Under the pieces are notes generated by a model, which was not told the DNA's origin, ran no database searches, and worked only from the letters and a program-made list of their open reading frames with translations. Below are positions 25,442 through 33,867 of a DNA stretch of 64,000 bases, piece after piece. Position numbers and translations under genes: made by a program. Source of the stretch: Pseudomonas alliivorans (GTDB lineage Bacteria > Pseudomonadota > Gammaproteobacteria > Pseudomonadales > Pseudomonadaceae); assembly GCF_017826695.1 (NCBI RefSeq), contig NZ_JAFFZW010000009.1, forward strand, positions 153,579 through 217,578, in the 5' to 3' direction. Position 1 is the stretch's first letter; each line of letters begins with the position of its first letter.

Positions 25442-25484
25442 TGTAAAGCCGGTGGATAGTGTGTATCCATCCAGTATTTATCCG

Positions 25485-25490
25485 TATACT
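25485..25490 (+). promoter_or_regulatory. Candidate -10 element of uvrA
   Basis: TATACT lies 35 bp before the uvrA start and is one base from the -10 consensus. No good -35 is seen 17 bp upstream, so activation or a non-canonical promoter is possible. Confidence 0.35.
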
Positions 25491-25524
25491 CCCATGTTTT
25501 CGACGCCCGCCGTGCGAGGCCATT

Positions 25525-28359
25525 TTGGACAAGATCCTGATTCGTGGGGCTCGAACCCACAACCTGAAAAATATTGACCTGACCCTTCCACGCGACAAGC
25601 TGATCGTTATCACCGGACTGTCCGGCTCTGGCAAATCATCCTTGGCTTTCGACACGCTCTACGCCGAAGGGCAGCGGCGTTATGTCGAGTCGCTGTCGGC
25701 CTACGCCCGGCAGTTCCTGTCGATGATGGAAAAGCCCGACGTCGATACCATCGAAGGTCTGTCGCCTGCGATTTCCATCGAACAGAAATCGACGTCTCAC
25801 AACCCGCGCTCGACCGTGGGCACCATCACCGAAATCTACGACTACCTGCGCCTGCTGTATGCGCGAGTCGGCCAGCCTCGCTGCCCGGACCATGATATTC
25901 CGCTTGAAGCCCAGACTGTCAGCCAGATGGTCGACCTGGTCCTGGCTCAGCCGGAAGGCAGCAAGCTGATGTTGCTGGCACCGGTCATTCGCGAGCGAAA
26001 GGGCGAACACCTGTCGGTCTTCGAAGAGCTGCGTGCCCAGGGCTTCGTGCGTGCACGGGTCAACGGCAAGCTGTGCGAGCTGGATGAACTGCCGAAGCTC
26101 GACAAACAGAAGAAGCATTCCATCGATGTGGTCGTGGACCGCTTCAAGGTACGTGCGGACCTGCAACAGCGTCTGGCTGAATCCTTCGAAACGGCGCTCA
26201 AACTGGCAGACGGCATTGCGCTGGTTGCGCCAATGGACGATGAGCCGGGTGAAGAGACAATCTTCTCTGCGCGCTTCGCCTGCCCGATCTGTGGCCATGC
26301 GATCAGCGAGCTGGAGCCCAAGCTGTTCTCCTTCAACAACCCGGCTGGCGCCTGCCCGACCTGCGATGGCCTGGGTGTGAAGCAGTTCTTCGACATCAAG
26401 CGACTGGTGAATGCCGAACTGACGCTGGCGGAAGGCGCGATACGAGGCTGGGACAGACGAAACGTCTATTACTTCCAGATGCTCGGTTCGCTGTCCAAGC
26501 ACTACGGCTTCAGTCTGGAAGTACCGTTCAAGGCATTGCCTGCCGATCAGCAAAAGATCCTGCTCAACGGCAGCGGCTCGCAGAACGTTGACTTCCGCTA
26601 CCTGAATGACCGTGGCGACATCGTCAAACGCGCTCACCCGTTCGAAGGCATCGTGCCGAACCTGGAGCGTCGCTATCGCGAAACCGAATCGGCAACCGTC
26701 CGCGAAGAGCTGGCCAAGTTCCTCGGTACCCAACCCTGCCCCGACTGCCGCGGCACGCGTCTGCGTCGCGAAGCGCGTCATGTCTGGGTGGGCGAGAAAA
26801 CGCTGCCAGCAGTGACCAATCTGCCGATTGGCGATGCCACTCACTACTTCGACACCCTGAAGCTGACGGGTCGCCGTGGCGAAATTGCTGACAAGATTCT
26901 CAAGGAAATCCGTGAGCGCCTGCAGTTTCTGGTGAACGTGGGTCTGGATTACCTGACGCTGGATCGCAGTGCGGACACTCTTTCCGGCGGCGAGGCGCAG
27001 CGTATTCGTCTGGCCAGCCAGATCGGTGCCGGCCTGGTCGGGGTGATGTACATCCTCGACGAACCGTCCATTGGCCTGCACCAGCGTGACAACGACCGCC
27101 TGCTAGGCACGCTCAAGCACCTGCGCGACATCGGCAACACGGTGATCGTGGTCGAGCATGACGAAGATGCAATTCGTCTGGCCGACTACGTGGTGGACAT
27201 CGGCCCGGGAGCGGGTGTGCATGGCGGACATATCGTCGCCGAAGGCACACCAGATCAGGTCATGTCGCACCCCGACTCGCTGACAGGCAAGTACCTGTCA
27301 GGGCGCGTCAAGATCGAAGTCCCGGCCAAGCGCACGCCTCGCAACAAGAAGCTTTCGCTGACGCTCAAAGGCGCTCGCGGCAATAACCTGCAGAACGTGA
27401 ACCTTGAGATCCCGATTGGTCTGCTGACCTGCGTGACGGGTGTTTCGGGATCGGGCAAATCGACACTGATCAACAACACGCTGTTCCCGCTCAGCGCCAC
27501 TGCACTGAACGGCGCAACGACGCTGGAAGCCGCCACGCATGACAGCATCAACGGCCTGCAGCACCTGGACAAGGTCGTGGATATCGACCAGAGCCCGATC
27601 GGTCGCACACCCCGCTCCAACCCTGCGACCTACACCGGGCTGTTCACTCCCATCCGTGAACTGTTTGCCGGTGTGCCAGAGTCGCGCTCGCGTGGCTACG
27701 GGCCGGGCCGGTTCTCGTTCAACGTCAAGGGCGGACGCTGCGAAGCCTGTCAGGGCGATGGTCTGATCAAGGTGGAGATGCACTTTCTGCCGGACATCTA
27801 CGTGCCGTGCGATGTGTGCAAGAGCAAGCGCTACAACCGCGAGACGCTGGAGATCAAGTACAAGGGCAAGAGCATCCACGAGGTGCTGGAGATGACCATC
27901 GAAGAGGCGCGTGAATTCTTCGATGCTGTTCCGGCCCTGGCGCGCAAGCTGCAGACCCTGATGGATGTGGGGCTTTCCTACATCAAGCTGGGTCAGTCGG
28001 CGACAACGTTGTCGGGTGGCGAGGCTCAGCGGGTCAAGCTGTCCCGCGAACTGTCCAAGCGTGACACCGGCAAGACGCTGTACATCCTCGACGAGCCGAC
28101 GACAGGTCTGCACTTCGCGGATATTCAGCAACTGCTCGACGTCCTGCACCGCCTGCGCGATCACGGCAACACCGTGGTGGTGATCGAGCACAACCTGGAC
28201 GTCATCAAGACGGCGGACTGGCTGGTCGATCTGGGTCCCGAAGGCGGTTCGCGCGGCGGACAGATTATCGCCACTGGCACGCCGGAACAGGTTGCCGAGA
28301 TGAAGCAGTCTTACACCGGGCATTACCTCAAGCCGTTGTTGATACGCGACAAAGCCTGA
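25525..28359 (+). CDS. uvrA: UvrABC excinuclease subunit A
   Basis: This 944-aa DNA-damage sensor has a first Walker A GLSGSGKSS at 31-39 and a second GVSGSGKST in the C-terminal half. It carries two signature LSGGEAQR motifs, two ILDEP Walker B motifs and zinc modules CPICGH...CPTCDG and CEACQGDG...CDVC. The start is TTG at 25525 (read as Met-DKILIRGARTHN) with GAGG at 25516-25519; the open frame extends upstream without ribosome-binding support. It is divergent from the MFS/ssb unit. Confidence 0.97.
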   Translation: MDKILIRGARTHNLKNIDLTLPRDKLIVITGLSGSGKSSLAFDTLYAEGQRRYVESLSAYARQFLSMMEKPDVDTIEGLSPAISIEQKSTSHNPRSTVGTITEIYDYLRLLYARVGQPRCPDHDIPLEAQTVSQMVDLVLAQPEGSKLMLLAPVIRERKGEHLSVFEELRAQGFVRARVNGKLCELDELPKLDKQKKHSIDVVVDRFKVRADLQQRLAESFETALKLADGIALVAPMDDEPGEETIFSARFACPICGHAISELEPKLFSFNNPAGACPTCDGLGVKQFFDIKRLVNAELTLAEGAIRGWDRRNVYYFQMLGSLSKHYGFSLEVPFKALPADQQKILLNGSGSQNVDFRYLNDRGDIVKRAHPFEGIVPNLERRYRETESATVREELAKFLGTQPCPDCRGTRLRREARHVWVGEKTLPAVTNLPIGDATHYFDTLKLTGRRGEIADKILKEIRERLQFLVNVGLDYLTLDRSADTLSGGEAQRIRLASQIGAGLVGVMYILDEPSIGLHQRDNDRLLGTLKHLRDIGNTVIVVEHDEDAIRLADYVVDIGPGAGVHGGHIVAEGTPDQVMSHPDSLTGKYLSGRVKIEVPAKRTPRNKKLSLTLKGARGNNLQNVNLEIPIGLLTCVTGVSGSGKSTLINNTLFPLSATALNGATTLEAATHDSINGLQHLDKVVDIDQSPIGRTPRSNPATYTGLFTPIRELFAGVPESRSRGYGPGRFSFNVKGGRCEACQGDGLIKVEMHFLPDIYVPCDVCKSKRYNRETLEIKYKGKSIHEVLEMTIEEAREFFDAVPALARKLQTLMDVGLSYIKLGQSATTLSGGEAQRVKLSRELSKRDTGKTLYILDEPTTGLHFADIQQLLDVLHRLRDHGNTVVVIEHNLDVIKTADWLVDLGPEGGSRGGQIIATGTPEQVAEMKQSYTGHYLKPLLIRDKA

Positions 28360-28432
28360 CGGGGATTAACCTGCCGGGTCCGGCTTCGGCCGGATCCGCT
28401 CAGGTCCATACCTTATGGTTGAATCGAAGACG

Positions 28433-28470
28433 AAAAAAAGCTCCTGTCACGCAAGTGCAGGAGCTTTTTT
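28433..28470. terminator. Bidirectional terminator between uvrA and bfr
   Basis: AAAAAAAGCTCCTG and CAGGAGCTTTTTT form a long symmetric stem extended by CAC-GCAA-GTG, with T-runs on both strands. It serves convergent uvrA and the bacterioferritin gene. Confidence 0.9.
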
Positions 28471-28489
28471 CGTTACAGCCGTCGCTGAA

Positions 28490-28954
28490 TCAGAACTGCG
28501 ATTGCAGGTAGTTCTGCAAACCGATGGACTTGATCAGCCCCATTTGCTGTTCCAGCCAATAGGTGTGGTCTTCCTCAGTATCAGCCAGTTGAACGCGAAG
28601 AATGTCACGGCTGATGTAATCCTTGTGCAGCTCGCAGAGCGCGATGCCCTTGCAGAGCGCAGCGCGGACCTTGTACTCGAGACGAAGATCGCTGGCGAGC
28701 ATCTCGGGCACTGTGGTGCCGATGTCCAGATCGTCGGGACGCATGCGCGGCGTGCCTTCGAGCATCAGGATACGACGCATCAGCGCATCGGCGTGTTGCG
28801 CCTCTTCTTCCATCTCGTGATTGATGCGCTCGTAGAGCTTGGCGAAACCCCAATCTTCGTACATGCGCGAATGAATGAAATATTGGTCACGAGCCGCCAG
28901 TTCGCCAGTGAGCAATGTGTTCAGATAATCGATTACTTCTGGATGGCCTTGCAT
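28490..28954 (-). CDS. bfr: Bacterioferritin-family iron storage protein lacking the haem-ligand Met (FtnA-like)
   Basis: This 154-aa four-helix ferritin has ferroxidase ligands Glu18, Glu51, His54, Glu93, Glu127 and His130. Position 52, where E. coli Bfr and P. aeruginosa BfrB have the haem-coordinating Met, is Ala (EEEAQHAD). This points to a haem-free FtnA-type shell, as described for the PA4235 product. It sits downstream of katA on the same strand, separated by the katA terminator, so it is probably transcribed independently. Confidence 0.93.
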   Translation of the reverse strand: MQGHPEVIDYLNTLLTGELAARDQYFIHSRMYEDWGFAKLYERINHEMEEEAQHADALMRRILMLEGTPRMRPDDLDIGTTVPEMLASDLRLEYKVRAALCKGIALCELHKDYISRDILRVQLADTEEDHTYWLEQQMGLIKSIGLQNYLQSQF

Positions 28955-29067
28955 CGCACCAGATCTCCTGCTTCAAAGGCGATAGTTTGAACCAAGCGCC
29001 GCCGGAGGTCACTCGGAAAAACGCAATAATCCGATAAAAAGCGTCGAATTTACGCCATTCAGAAGCG

Positions 29068-29092
29068 AAAAACCGCCCAAATGAGGGCGGTT
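29068..29092 (-). terminator. Terminator of katA
   Basis: AACCGCCC and GGGCGGTT pair around a 6-nt loop; five T residues follow on the minus strand. It lies 18 bp after the katA stop. Confidence 0.85.
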
Positions 29093-29109
29093 CTGTTTCT
29101 CACTTCGAC

Positions 29110-30555
29110 TCAGCCCAGTTTCACACCCAGCGCATTGGCGATGCCTTCCCCATAAGCAACGTCAGCTTTGTAGAAGTGCTGCAACTGACGCTGCACGACA
29201 TCACTGGATACGCCGCCCATTGCGCCGGCAATGTTATTGATCAACAACGCTTTCTGATCGGCGCTCATCAGGTTGAACAACTTCCCCGCCTGGCTGTAGT
29301 AATCATCATCCACACGATGATCATAACGATCGGCATTGCCGCTCAACGCGAGCGCGGGCTCGGCATAGCGAGGATTCTGCCTGGGCGCGTCCGAGTAGCT
29401 GTTTGGCTCATAGTTCGGCGCAGCACCACCGTTGGAGCCAAACGCCATCGAGCCGTCACGCTGGTAGCTGTAAACCGGGTTCTTCGGCGCGTTGATCGGC
29501 AGCTGCTGGTGATTGGTGCCGACGCGATAGCGATGAGCATCTGCATAGGCGAACACACGACCCTGCAGCATGCGGTCCGGAGAAAGCCCTACACCCGGCA
29601 CCATATTGCTGGGGCCAAACGCCGCCTGCTCGACTTCAGCAAAGTAGTTCAGCGGATTGCGATTCAGCTCCATCTCGCCGACTTCAATCAATGGGTACTC
29701 TTTCTGCGACCAGGTTTTGGTGACGTCGAAAGGGTTTTCGTGATGGTTGTTGGCCTGAGCTTCGGTCATCAACTGAATGCAAACCTGCCACTTCGGGAAG
29801 TCGCCTTTTTCGATAGCAGTAAACAGATCGCGTTGAGCGTAATCAGGATCAGTCCCGGCGATGCGTGCGGCATCCTCGGGCGTGAGGTTCCTGATGCCCT
29901 GTCTGCTCTTGTAGTGCCACTTCACCCAGTGACGCTCGCCATTGGCGCTAATCAGGCTGTAGGTGTGGCTGCCGAAGCCGTGCATGTGGCGGTAGCCATC
30001 AGGAATACCGCGATCCGAAAACAGGATGGTGACCTGATGCAACGCTTCTGGCGAGTGCGACCAGAAATCCCACATCATTTGCGAGCTTTTGAGATTGGTC
30101 TGCGGCAAACGCTTCTGCGTATGAATGAAGTCAGGAAATTTCAGCGGGTCACGGATAAAGAACACCGGCGTGTTATTGCCCACGATGTCCCAGTTACCTT
30201 CCTGGGTGTAAAACTTCACCGCGAAACCACGCGGATCGCGTTCGGTATCAGCCGAGCCGCGCTCGCCACCTACTGTGGAAAACCGAATGAAGATGGGCGT
30301 CTGCTTACCCACAGCATTGAACAGGTCGGCGCTGGTGTATTGCGAGATGTCTTTGGTCACTGTGAATGTACCGTGAGCACCCGAGCCCTTGGCATGTACA
30401 CGGCGCTCTGGAATGTTCTCGCGGTTGAAGTGGGCGAGCTTCTCGATCAGGTGGAAGTCGTCCAGAAGCAAAGGACCCCGTGGGCCTGCCGAGCGGGAAT
30501 TCTGGTTATCGGCGACCGGCGCACCACTGGCGGTCGTAAGCGTCTTCAGGGTCAT
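29110..30555 (-). CDS. katA: Monofunctional haem catalase (clade 3)
   Basis: This 481-aa small-subunit catalase has the catalytic His54 (RRVHAKGSGAHG), Asn127 (GNNTPVFF) and the proximal haem ligand Tyr337 (RVFAYADAHRYR). No signal peptide is seen. GAGGAAG precedes the ATG. It is a single unit bounded by terminators, next to the iron-storage gene as in P. aeruginosa katA-bfrA. The roughly 100-bp AT-rich upstream region could hold an OxyR site, but the match is weak. Confidence 0.96.
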   Translation of the reverse strand: MTLKTLTTASGAPVADNQNSRSAGPRGPLLLDDFHLIEKLAHFNRENIPERRVHAKGSGAHGTFTVTKDISQYTSADLFNAVGKQTPIFIRFSTVGGERGSADTERDPRGFAVKFYTQEGNWDIVGNNTPVFFIRDPLKFPDFIHTQKRLPQTNLKSSQMMWDFWSHSPEALHQVTILFSDRGIPDGYRHMHGFGSHTYSLISANGERHWVKWHYKSRQGIRNLTPEDAARIAGTDPDYAQRDLFTAIEKGDFPKWQVCIQLMTEAQANNHHENPFDVTKTWSQKEYPLIEVGEMELNRNPLNYFAEVEQAAFGPSNMVPGVGLSPDRMLQGRVFAYADAHRYRVGTNHQQLPINAPKNPVYSYQRDGSMAFGSNGGAAPNYEPNSYSDAPRQNPRYAEPALALSGNADRYDHRVDDDYYSQAGKLFNLMSADQKALLINNIAGAMGGVSSDVVQRQLQHFYKADVAYGEGIANALGVKLG

Positions 30556-30680
30556 GCAATGTCTTCCTCAGGCTCTATAGAGCCGGCTAATCAGCTTGAG
30601 CGAGATTATTATTCGAAAGCATCACACGAGGAAATTTATTAATTGTTAAATGTTGATAGCTTTTATTAATTTAGGGCAAC

Positions 30681-30706
30681 AAAAAACCGGGCACAGGGCC
30701 CGGTTT
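30681..30706 (-). terminator. Terminator of the alpha operon
   Basis: AAACCGGGC and GCCCGGTTT form a 9-bp stem with an ACAGG loop; on the minus strand six T residues follow. It lies just after the rplQ stop. Confidence 0.9.
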
Positions 30707-30724
30707 CTTGTTCAAACTGATGCC

Positions 30725-31111
30725 TTATTCAGCAGCTTCTACAGAGCCGCCGACAGGACGATCAACCAACTCGACGTACGCCATAGGCGCGTTGTCGCCA
30801 GCGCGGAAACCGCACTTGAGGATGCGCAGGTAGCCGCCCTGACGGGTTGCATAGCGCTTGCCCAGATCGTTGAACAGCTTGCCGACGATTTCTTTCGAAC
30901 GAGTACGGTCGAAAGCCAGACGACGGTTAGCAACGCTGTCTTCCTTGGCCAGGGTGATCAGCGGCTCGGCAACGCGGCGCAGTTCCTTGGCTTTCGGCAG
31001 GGTAGTCTTGATCAGCTCGTGCTCGAACAGCGACACCGCCATGTTTTGAAACATGGCTTTGCGGTGAGAGCTGGTACGGCTCAGGTGACGTCCACTTTTA
31101 CGATGACGCAT
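30725..31111 (-). CDS. rplQ: 50S ribosomal protein L17
   Basis: The 128-aa protein begins MRHRKSGRHLSRTSSHRKAM, the L17 hallmark, and carries LPKAKELRRVAEPLITLAK in the middle. It is the last gene of the alpha operon, 41 bp after rpoA, followed by a clear terminator. L17 binds 23S rRNA near the exit of the peptide tunnel. Confidence 0.98.
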   Translation of the reverse strand: MRHRKSGRHLSRTSSHRKAMFQNMAVSLFEHELIKTTLPKAKELRRVAEPLITLAKEDSVANRRLAFDRTRSKEIVGKLFNDLGKRYATRQGGYLRILKCGFRAGDNAPMAYVELVDRPVGGSVEAAE

Positions 31112-31152
31112 GGTTCATTCCTTACCAAACTCGCGTTCGGTGATTACGACGA

Positions 31153-32154
31153 TCAGGCCGTAGCCTTGTCGTCCTTCTTAAGACTTGCCGGCGGCCAGTT
31201 GTCGAGGCGCATGCCGAGGGACAGACCACGGGAGGCCAGAACATCTTTGATCTCAGTCAAAGACTTCTTCCCAAGGTTCGGAGTTTTCAACAGTTCTACT
31301 TCGGTGCGCTGAATCAGGTCACCAATGTAGTAAATGTTCTCCGCCTTAAGGCAGTTAGCCGAACGTACAGTCAGTTCCAAATCGTCAACCGGACGGAGCA
31401 GGATCGGATCGATCTCGTCTTCCTGTTCGATTACCACAGGTTCGCTGTCGCCTTTGAGGTCGACGAACGCAGCCAACTGCTGTTGCAGAATGGTTGCAGC
31501 GCGGCGGATAGCCTCTTCAGGATCCAGCGTACCATTGGTTTCCAGATCAATAACCAGCTTGTCCAGGTTGGTACGCTGTTCGACACGGGCGTTTTCCACC
31601 ACGTATGCGATACGGCGAACCGGGCTGAACGAAGAGTCGAGCTGCAAGCGACCAATGCTGCGGCTTTCGTCTTCATCGCTTTGACGCGAGTCTGCCGGCT
31701 CATAACCACGACCACGAGCTACGGTGAGCTTCATGTTCAAGGCGCCGTTAGACGCCAGGTTAGCGATTACGTGATCGGGGTTAACGATCTCGACATCATG
31801 ATCCAGCTGAATATCGGCAGCGGTAACCACCCCCGAACCCTTCTTCGACAAGGTCAGCGTAACTTCGTCTCGACCGTGCAGCTTGATAGCCAGACCTTTA
31901 AGGTTCAACAGGATTTCAATGACGTCTTCCTGTACACCTTCGATGGCGCTGTACTCATGGAGTACACCGTCAATCTCGGCCTCGACTACTGCACAGCCGG
32001 GCATGGAGGACAACAAAATGCGGCGAAGCGCGTTGCCCAGGGTATGGCCAAAACCACGCTCGAGAGGCTCGAGAGTGATCTTGGCGCGGGTTGGACTGAC
32101 AACCTGCACATCAATATGGCGGGGTGTCAGGAACTCATTTACCGAAATCTGCAT
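31153..32154 (-). CDS. rpoA: RNA polymerase alpha subunit
   Basis: The 333-aa subunit has an N-terminal dimerisation domain (GFGHTLGNALRRILLSSMPG near residues 33-52). A flexible linker leads to the C-terminal domain (about 245-320; LRPVDDLELTVRSANCLKAENI, LGKKSLTEIKDVLASRGLSLG) that contacts UP elements and activators. Its place between rpsD and rplQ is the usual proteobacterial alpha operon. Confidence 0.98.
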   Translation of the reverse strand: MQISVNEFLTPRHIDVQVVSPTRAKITLEPLERGFGHTLGNALRRILLSSMPGCAVVEAEIDGVLHEYSAIEGVQEDVIEILLNLKGLAIKLHGRDEVTLTLSKKGSGVVTAADIQLDHDVEIVNPDHVIANLASNGALNMKLTVARGRGYEPADSRQSDEDESRSIGRLQLDSSFSPVRRIAYVVENARVEQRTNLDKLVIDLETNGTLDPEEAIRRAATILQQQLAAFVDLKGDSEPVVIEQEDEIDPILLRPVDDLELTVRSANCLKAENIYYIGDLIQRTEVELLKTPNLGKKSLTEIKDVLASRGLSLGMRLDNWPPASLKKDDKATA

Positions 32155-32176
32155 GGATGCACCTATTTTCTAGCCC

Positions 32177-32797
32177 TTACTTGGAGTAGAGCTCGACAAT
32201 CAGGCTTTCGTTGATGTCGGCGGATAGATCACTGCGAGCTGGTACGTTCTTGAAAACGCCCGATTTCTTCTCAGTGTCTACTTCTACCCATTCTACGCGG
32301 CCACGTTGGGCACACAGATCGAGAGCCTGGACAATACGCAGTTGGTTCTTAGCCTTTTCGCGGATAGCAACAACGTCGCCAGCACGAACCTGATAAGAAG
32401 GAACGTTAACGGTTTTGCCGTTGACGCTAACAGACTTGTGCGAAACCAATTGACGGGATTCGGCACGAGTCGAGCCGAAGCCCATGCGGTATACAACGTT
32501 GTCCAGACGGCATTCGAGCAGCTGCAGCAGGTTCTCACCTGTTGCGCCTTTCTTGCCGGCGGCTTCTTTGTAGTAGCCGCTGAACTGACGCTCGAGAACG
32601 CCGTAGATACGACGGACTTTTTGCTTTTCACGCAGCTGAGTACCGTAATCGGACTGGCGACCGCGGCGCTGGCCGTGGATGCCTGGAGCTGCTTCGATGT
32701 TGCACTTGGATTCGATAGCGCGAACGCCGCTCTTCAGAAAGAGATCGGTGCCTTCACGACGAGCAAGTTTGCATTTTGGACCAATGTAACGAGCCAT
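32177..32797 (-). CDS. rpsD: 30S ribosomal protein S4
   Basis: The 206-aa S4 has the N-terminal ARYIGPKCKLARREGTDLF and the S4 RNA-binding domain (about 96-160; RLDNVVYRMGF, HKSVSVNGKTVNVPSY). S4 is the autogenous repressor of the alpha operon in E. coli. Cys at position 9 is kept, but the other zinc-type cysteines are not. Confidence 0.98.
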   Translation of the reverse strand: MARYIGPKCKLARREGTDLFLKSGVRAIESKCNIEAAPGIHGQRRGRQSDYGTQLREKQKVRRIYGVLERQFSGYYKEAAGKKGATGENLLQLLECRLDNVVYRMGFGSTRAESRQLVSHKSVSVNGKTVNVPSYQVRAGDVVAIREKAKNQLRIVQALDLCAQRGRVEWVEVDTEKKSGVFKNVPARSDLSADINESLIVELYSK

Positions 32798-32815
32798 TTC
32801 TTACAGTCTCCTGGA

Positions 32816-33205
32816 TTACACGCGGCGCTTCTTCGGCGGACGGCACCCGTTGTGCGGGATTGGCGTCACGTCGGTGATGCTGGCGATCTTATAGCCACAG
32901 CCGTTCAATGCACGGACAGCGGATTCACGACCTGGGCCTGGACCCTTGACATTGACGTCGAGGTTCTTCAGACCGTATTCCAGCGCAGCTTGACCAGCAC
33001 GTTCAGCAGCTACCTGAGCAGCGAACGGCGTGGACTTGCGGGAACCACGGAAACCCGAACCGCCGGAGGTAGCCCACGAAAGAGCGTTACCTTGACGATC
33101 GGTAATGGTGACGATTGTGTTGTTAAACGACGCGTGGATGTGGGCGATGCCATCAACCACTGTCTTTTTAACTTTTTTACGAGGACGAGCAGCAGGTTTT
33201 GCCAT
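32816..33205 (-). CDS. rpsK: 30S ribosomal protein S11
   Basis: The 129-aa S11 has GIAHIHASFNNTIVTITD and the C-terminal DVTPIPHNGCRPPKKRRV. It lies 18 bp upstream of rpsD in the alpha operon. S11 is part of the 30S platform near the mRNA exit. The conserved NG pair near the C-terminus is the isoaspartate-prone site known in E. coli. Confidence 0.98.
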   Translation of the reverse strand: MAKPAARPRKKVKKTVVDGIAHIHASFNNTIVTITDRQGNALSWATSGGSGFRGSRKSTPFAAQVAAERAGQAALEYGLKNLDVNVKGPGPGRESAVRALNGCGYKIASITDVTPIPHNGCRPPKKRRV

Positions 33206-33235
33206 GACTAAATTCCTGTCGTTGCGCTGGAGCGA

Positions 33236-33592
33236 TTACTTGCGGATCGGCTTACGCGGACCTTTGCGAGTACGCGCGTTGGTCTTGGTACGCTGACCGC
33301 GTACTGGAAGACCACGACGATGACGCAGACCGCGATAGCAGCCCAGGTCCATCAAGCGCTTGATTTTCATGTTGATTTCGCGACGCAGGTCACCTTCAGT
33401 GGTGAACTTCGCCACTTCGCCACGCAGCTGTTCAATCTGCTCGTCGCTCAGATCTTTGATCTTCGCCGCCGGGTTAACCCCGGTGGTTGCACAAATTTTC
33501 TGTGCAGTGGTGCGACCAACACCATAGATGTAGGTCAGCGAGATAACAGTATGCTTGTTATCTGGAATGTTAACGCCTGCAATACGGGCCAT
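33236..33592 (-). CDS. rpsM: 30S ribosomal protein S13
   Basis: The 118-aa S13 begins MARIAGVNIPDNKHTVISLTYI and ends with the basic tail GQRTKTNARTRKGPRKPIRK that reaches the P-site tRNA. It is the first gene of the alpha operon here, with a promoter 60 bp upstream and GGAG before the ATG. Confidence 0.98.
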   Translation of the reverse strand: MARIAGVNIPDNKHTVISLTYIYGVGRTTAQKICATTGVNPAAKIKDLSDEQIEQLRGEVAKFTTEGDLRREINMKIKRLMDLGCYRGLRHRRGLPVRGQRTKTNARTRKGPRKPIRK

Positions 33593-33651
33593 TCAGTGGG
33601 ACTCCAATTGACAGCTACCTACGCCCCGGAAGCCAAGAAATAGGGCGCGAG

Positions 33652-33680
33652 ATAATATCGCTGTAGTAACAAATAATCAA
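33652..33680 (-). promoter_or_regulatory. Sigma-70 promoter of the alpha operon
   Basis: On the minus strand TTGATT (33680-33675) and TATTAT (33657-33652) are separated by exactly 17 bp. The -35 directly abuts the hairpin at 33681-33704. The transcript would start about 50 nt before rpsM, leaving room for an S4-type leader structure. Confidence 0.75.
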
Positions 33681-33704
33681 CCCAGCAGCGCACTAGCTGC
33701 TGGG
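33681..33704 (-). terminator. Hairpin after rpmJ, at the spc/alpha operon boundary
   Basis: CCCAGCAGC and GCTGCTGGG form a perfect 9-bp stem with a 6-nt loop. On the minus strand it is followed by TTGATTATTTGTT, which is both a weak T-rich tail and the -35 region of the alpha promoter. Confidence 0.6.
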
Positions 33705-33722
33705 CTTAAGCACAAATCACAA

Positions 33723-33839
33723 TCAGCCTTGGCGCTGCTTATGACGTGGTTCCGCGCTGCAAATTACTCGAACAACACCTTCGCGGCGAATAATCTTGCA
33801 GTTACGGCACAGCTTTTTCACCGATGCACGAACTTTCAT
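33723..33839 (-). CDS. rpmJ: 50S ribosomal protein L36
   Basis: This 38-aa gene reads [20 protein letters not shown] at its N-terminus, with Cys11, Cys14, Cys27 and His33 forming the complete zinc ribbon (the C+ form). It sits 28 bp after secY, ending the spc operon, and before the rpsM promoter. Full zinc ligands suggest a Zur-controlled C- paralogue may exist elsewhere in the genome. Confidence 0.97.
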
Positions 33840-33867
33840 CACCAACTCCTCGAACCTTAGGGGTGCT

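Noticed and set aside
25636..27081. A 481-codon frame antisense to uvrA
   Set aside because: uvrA motifs are intact on the other strand and the shadow has no family character.
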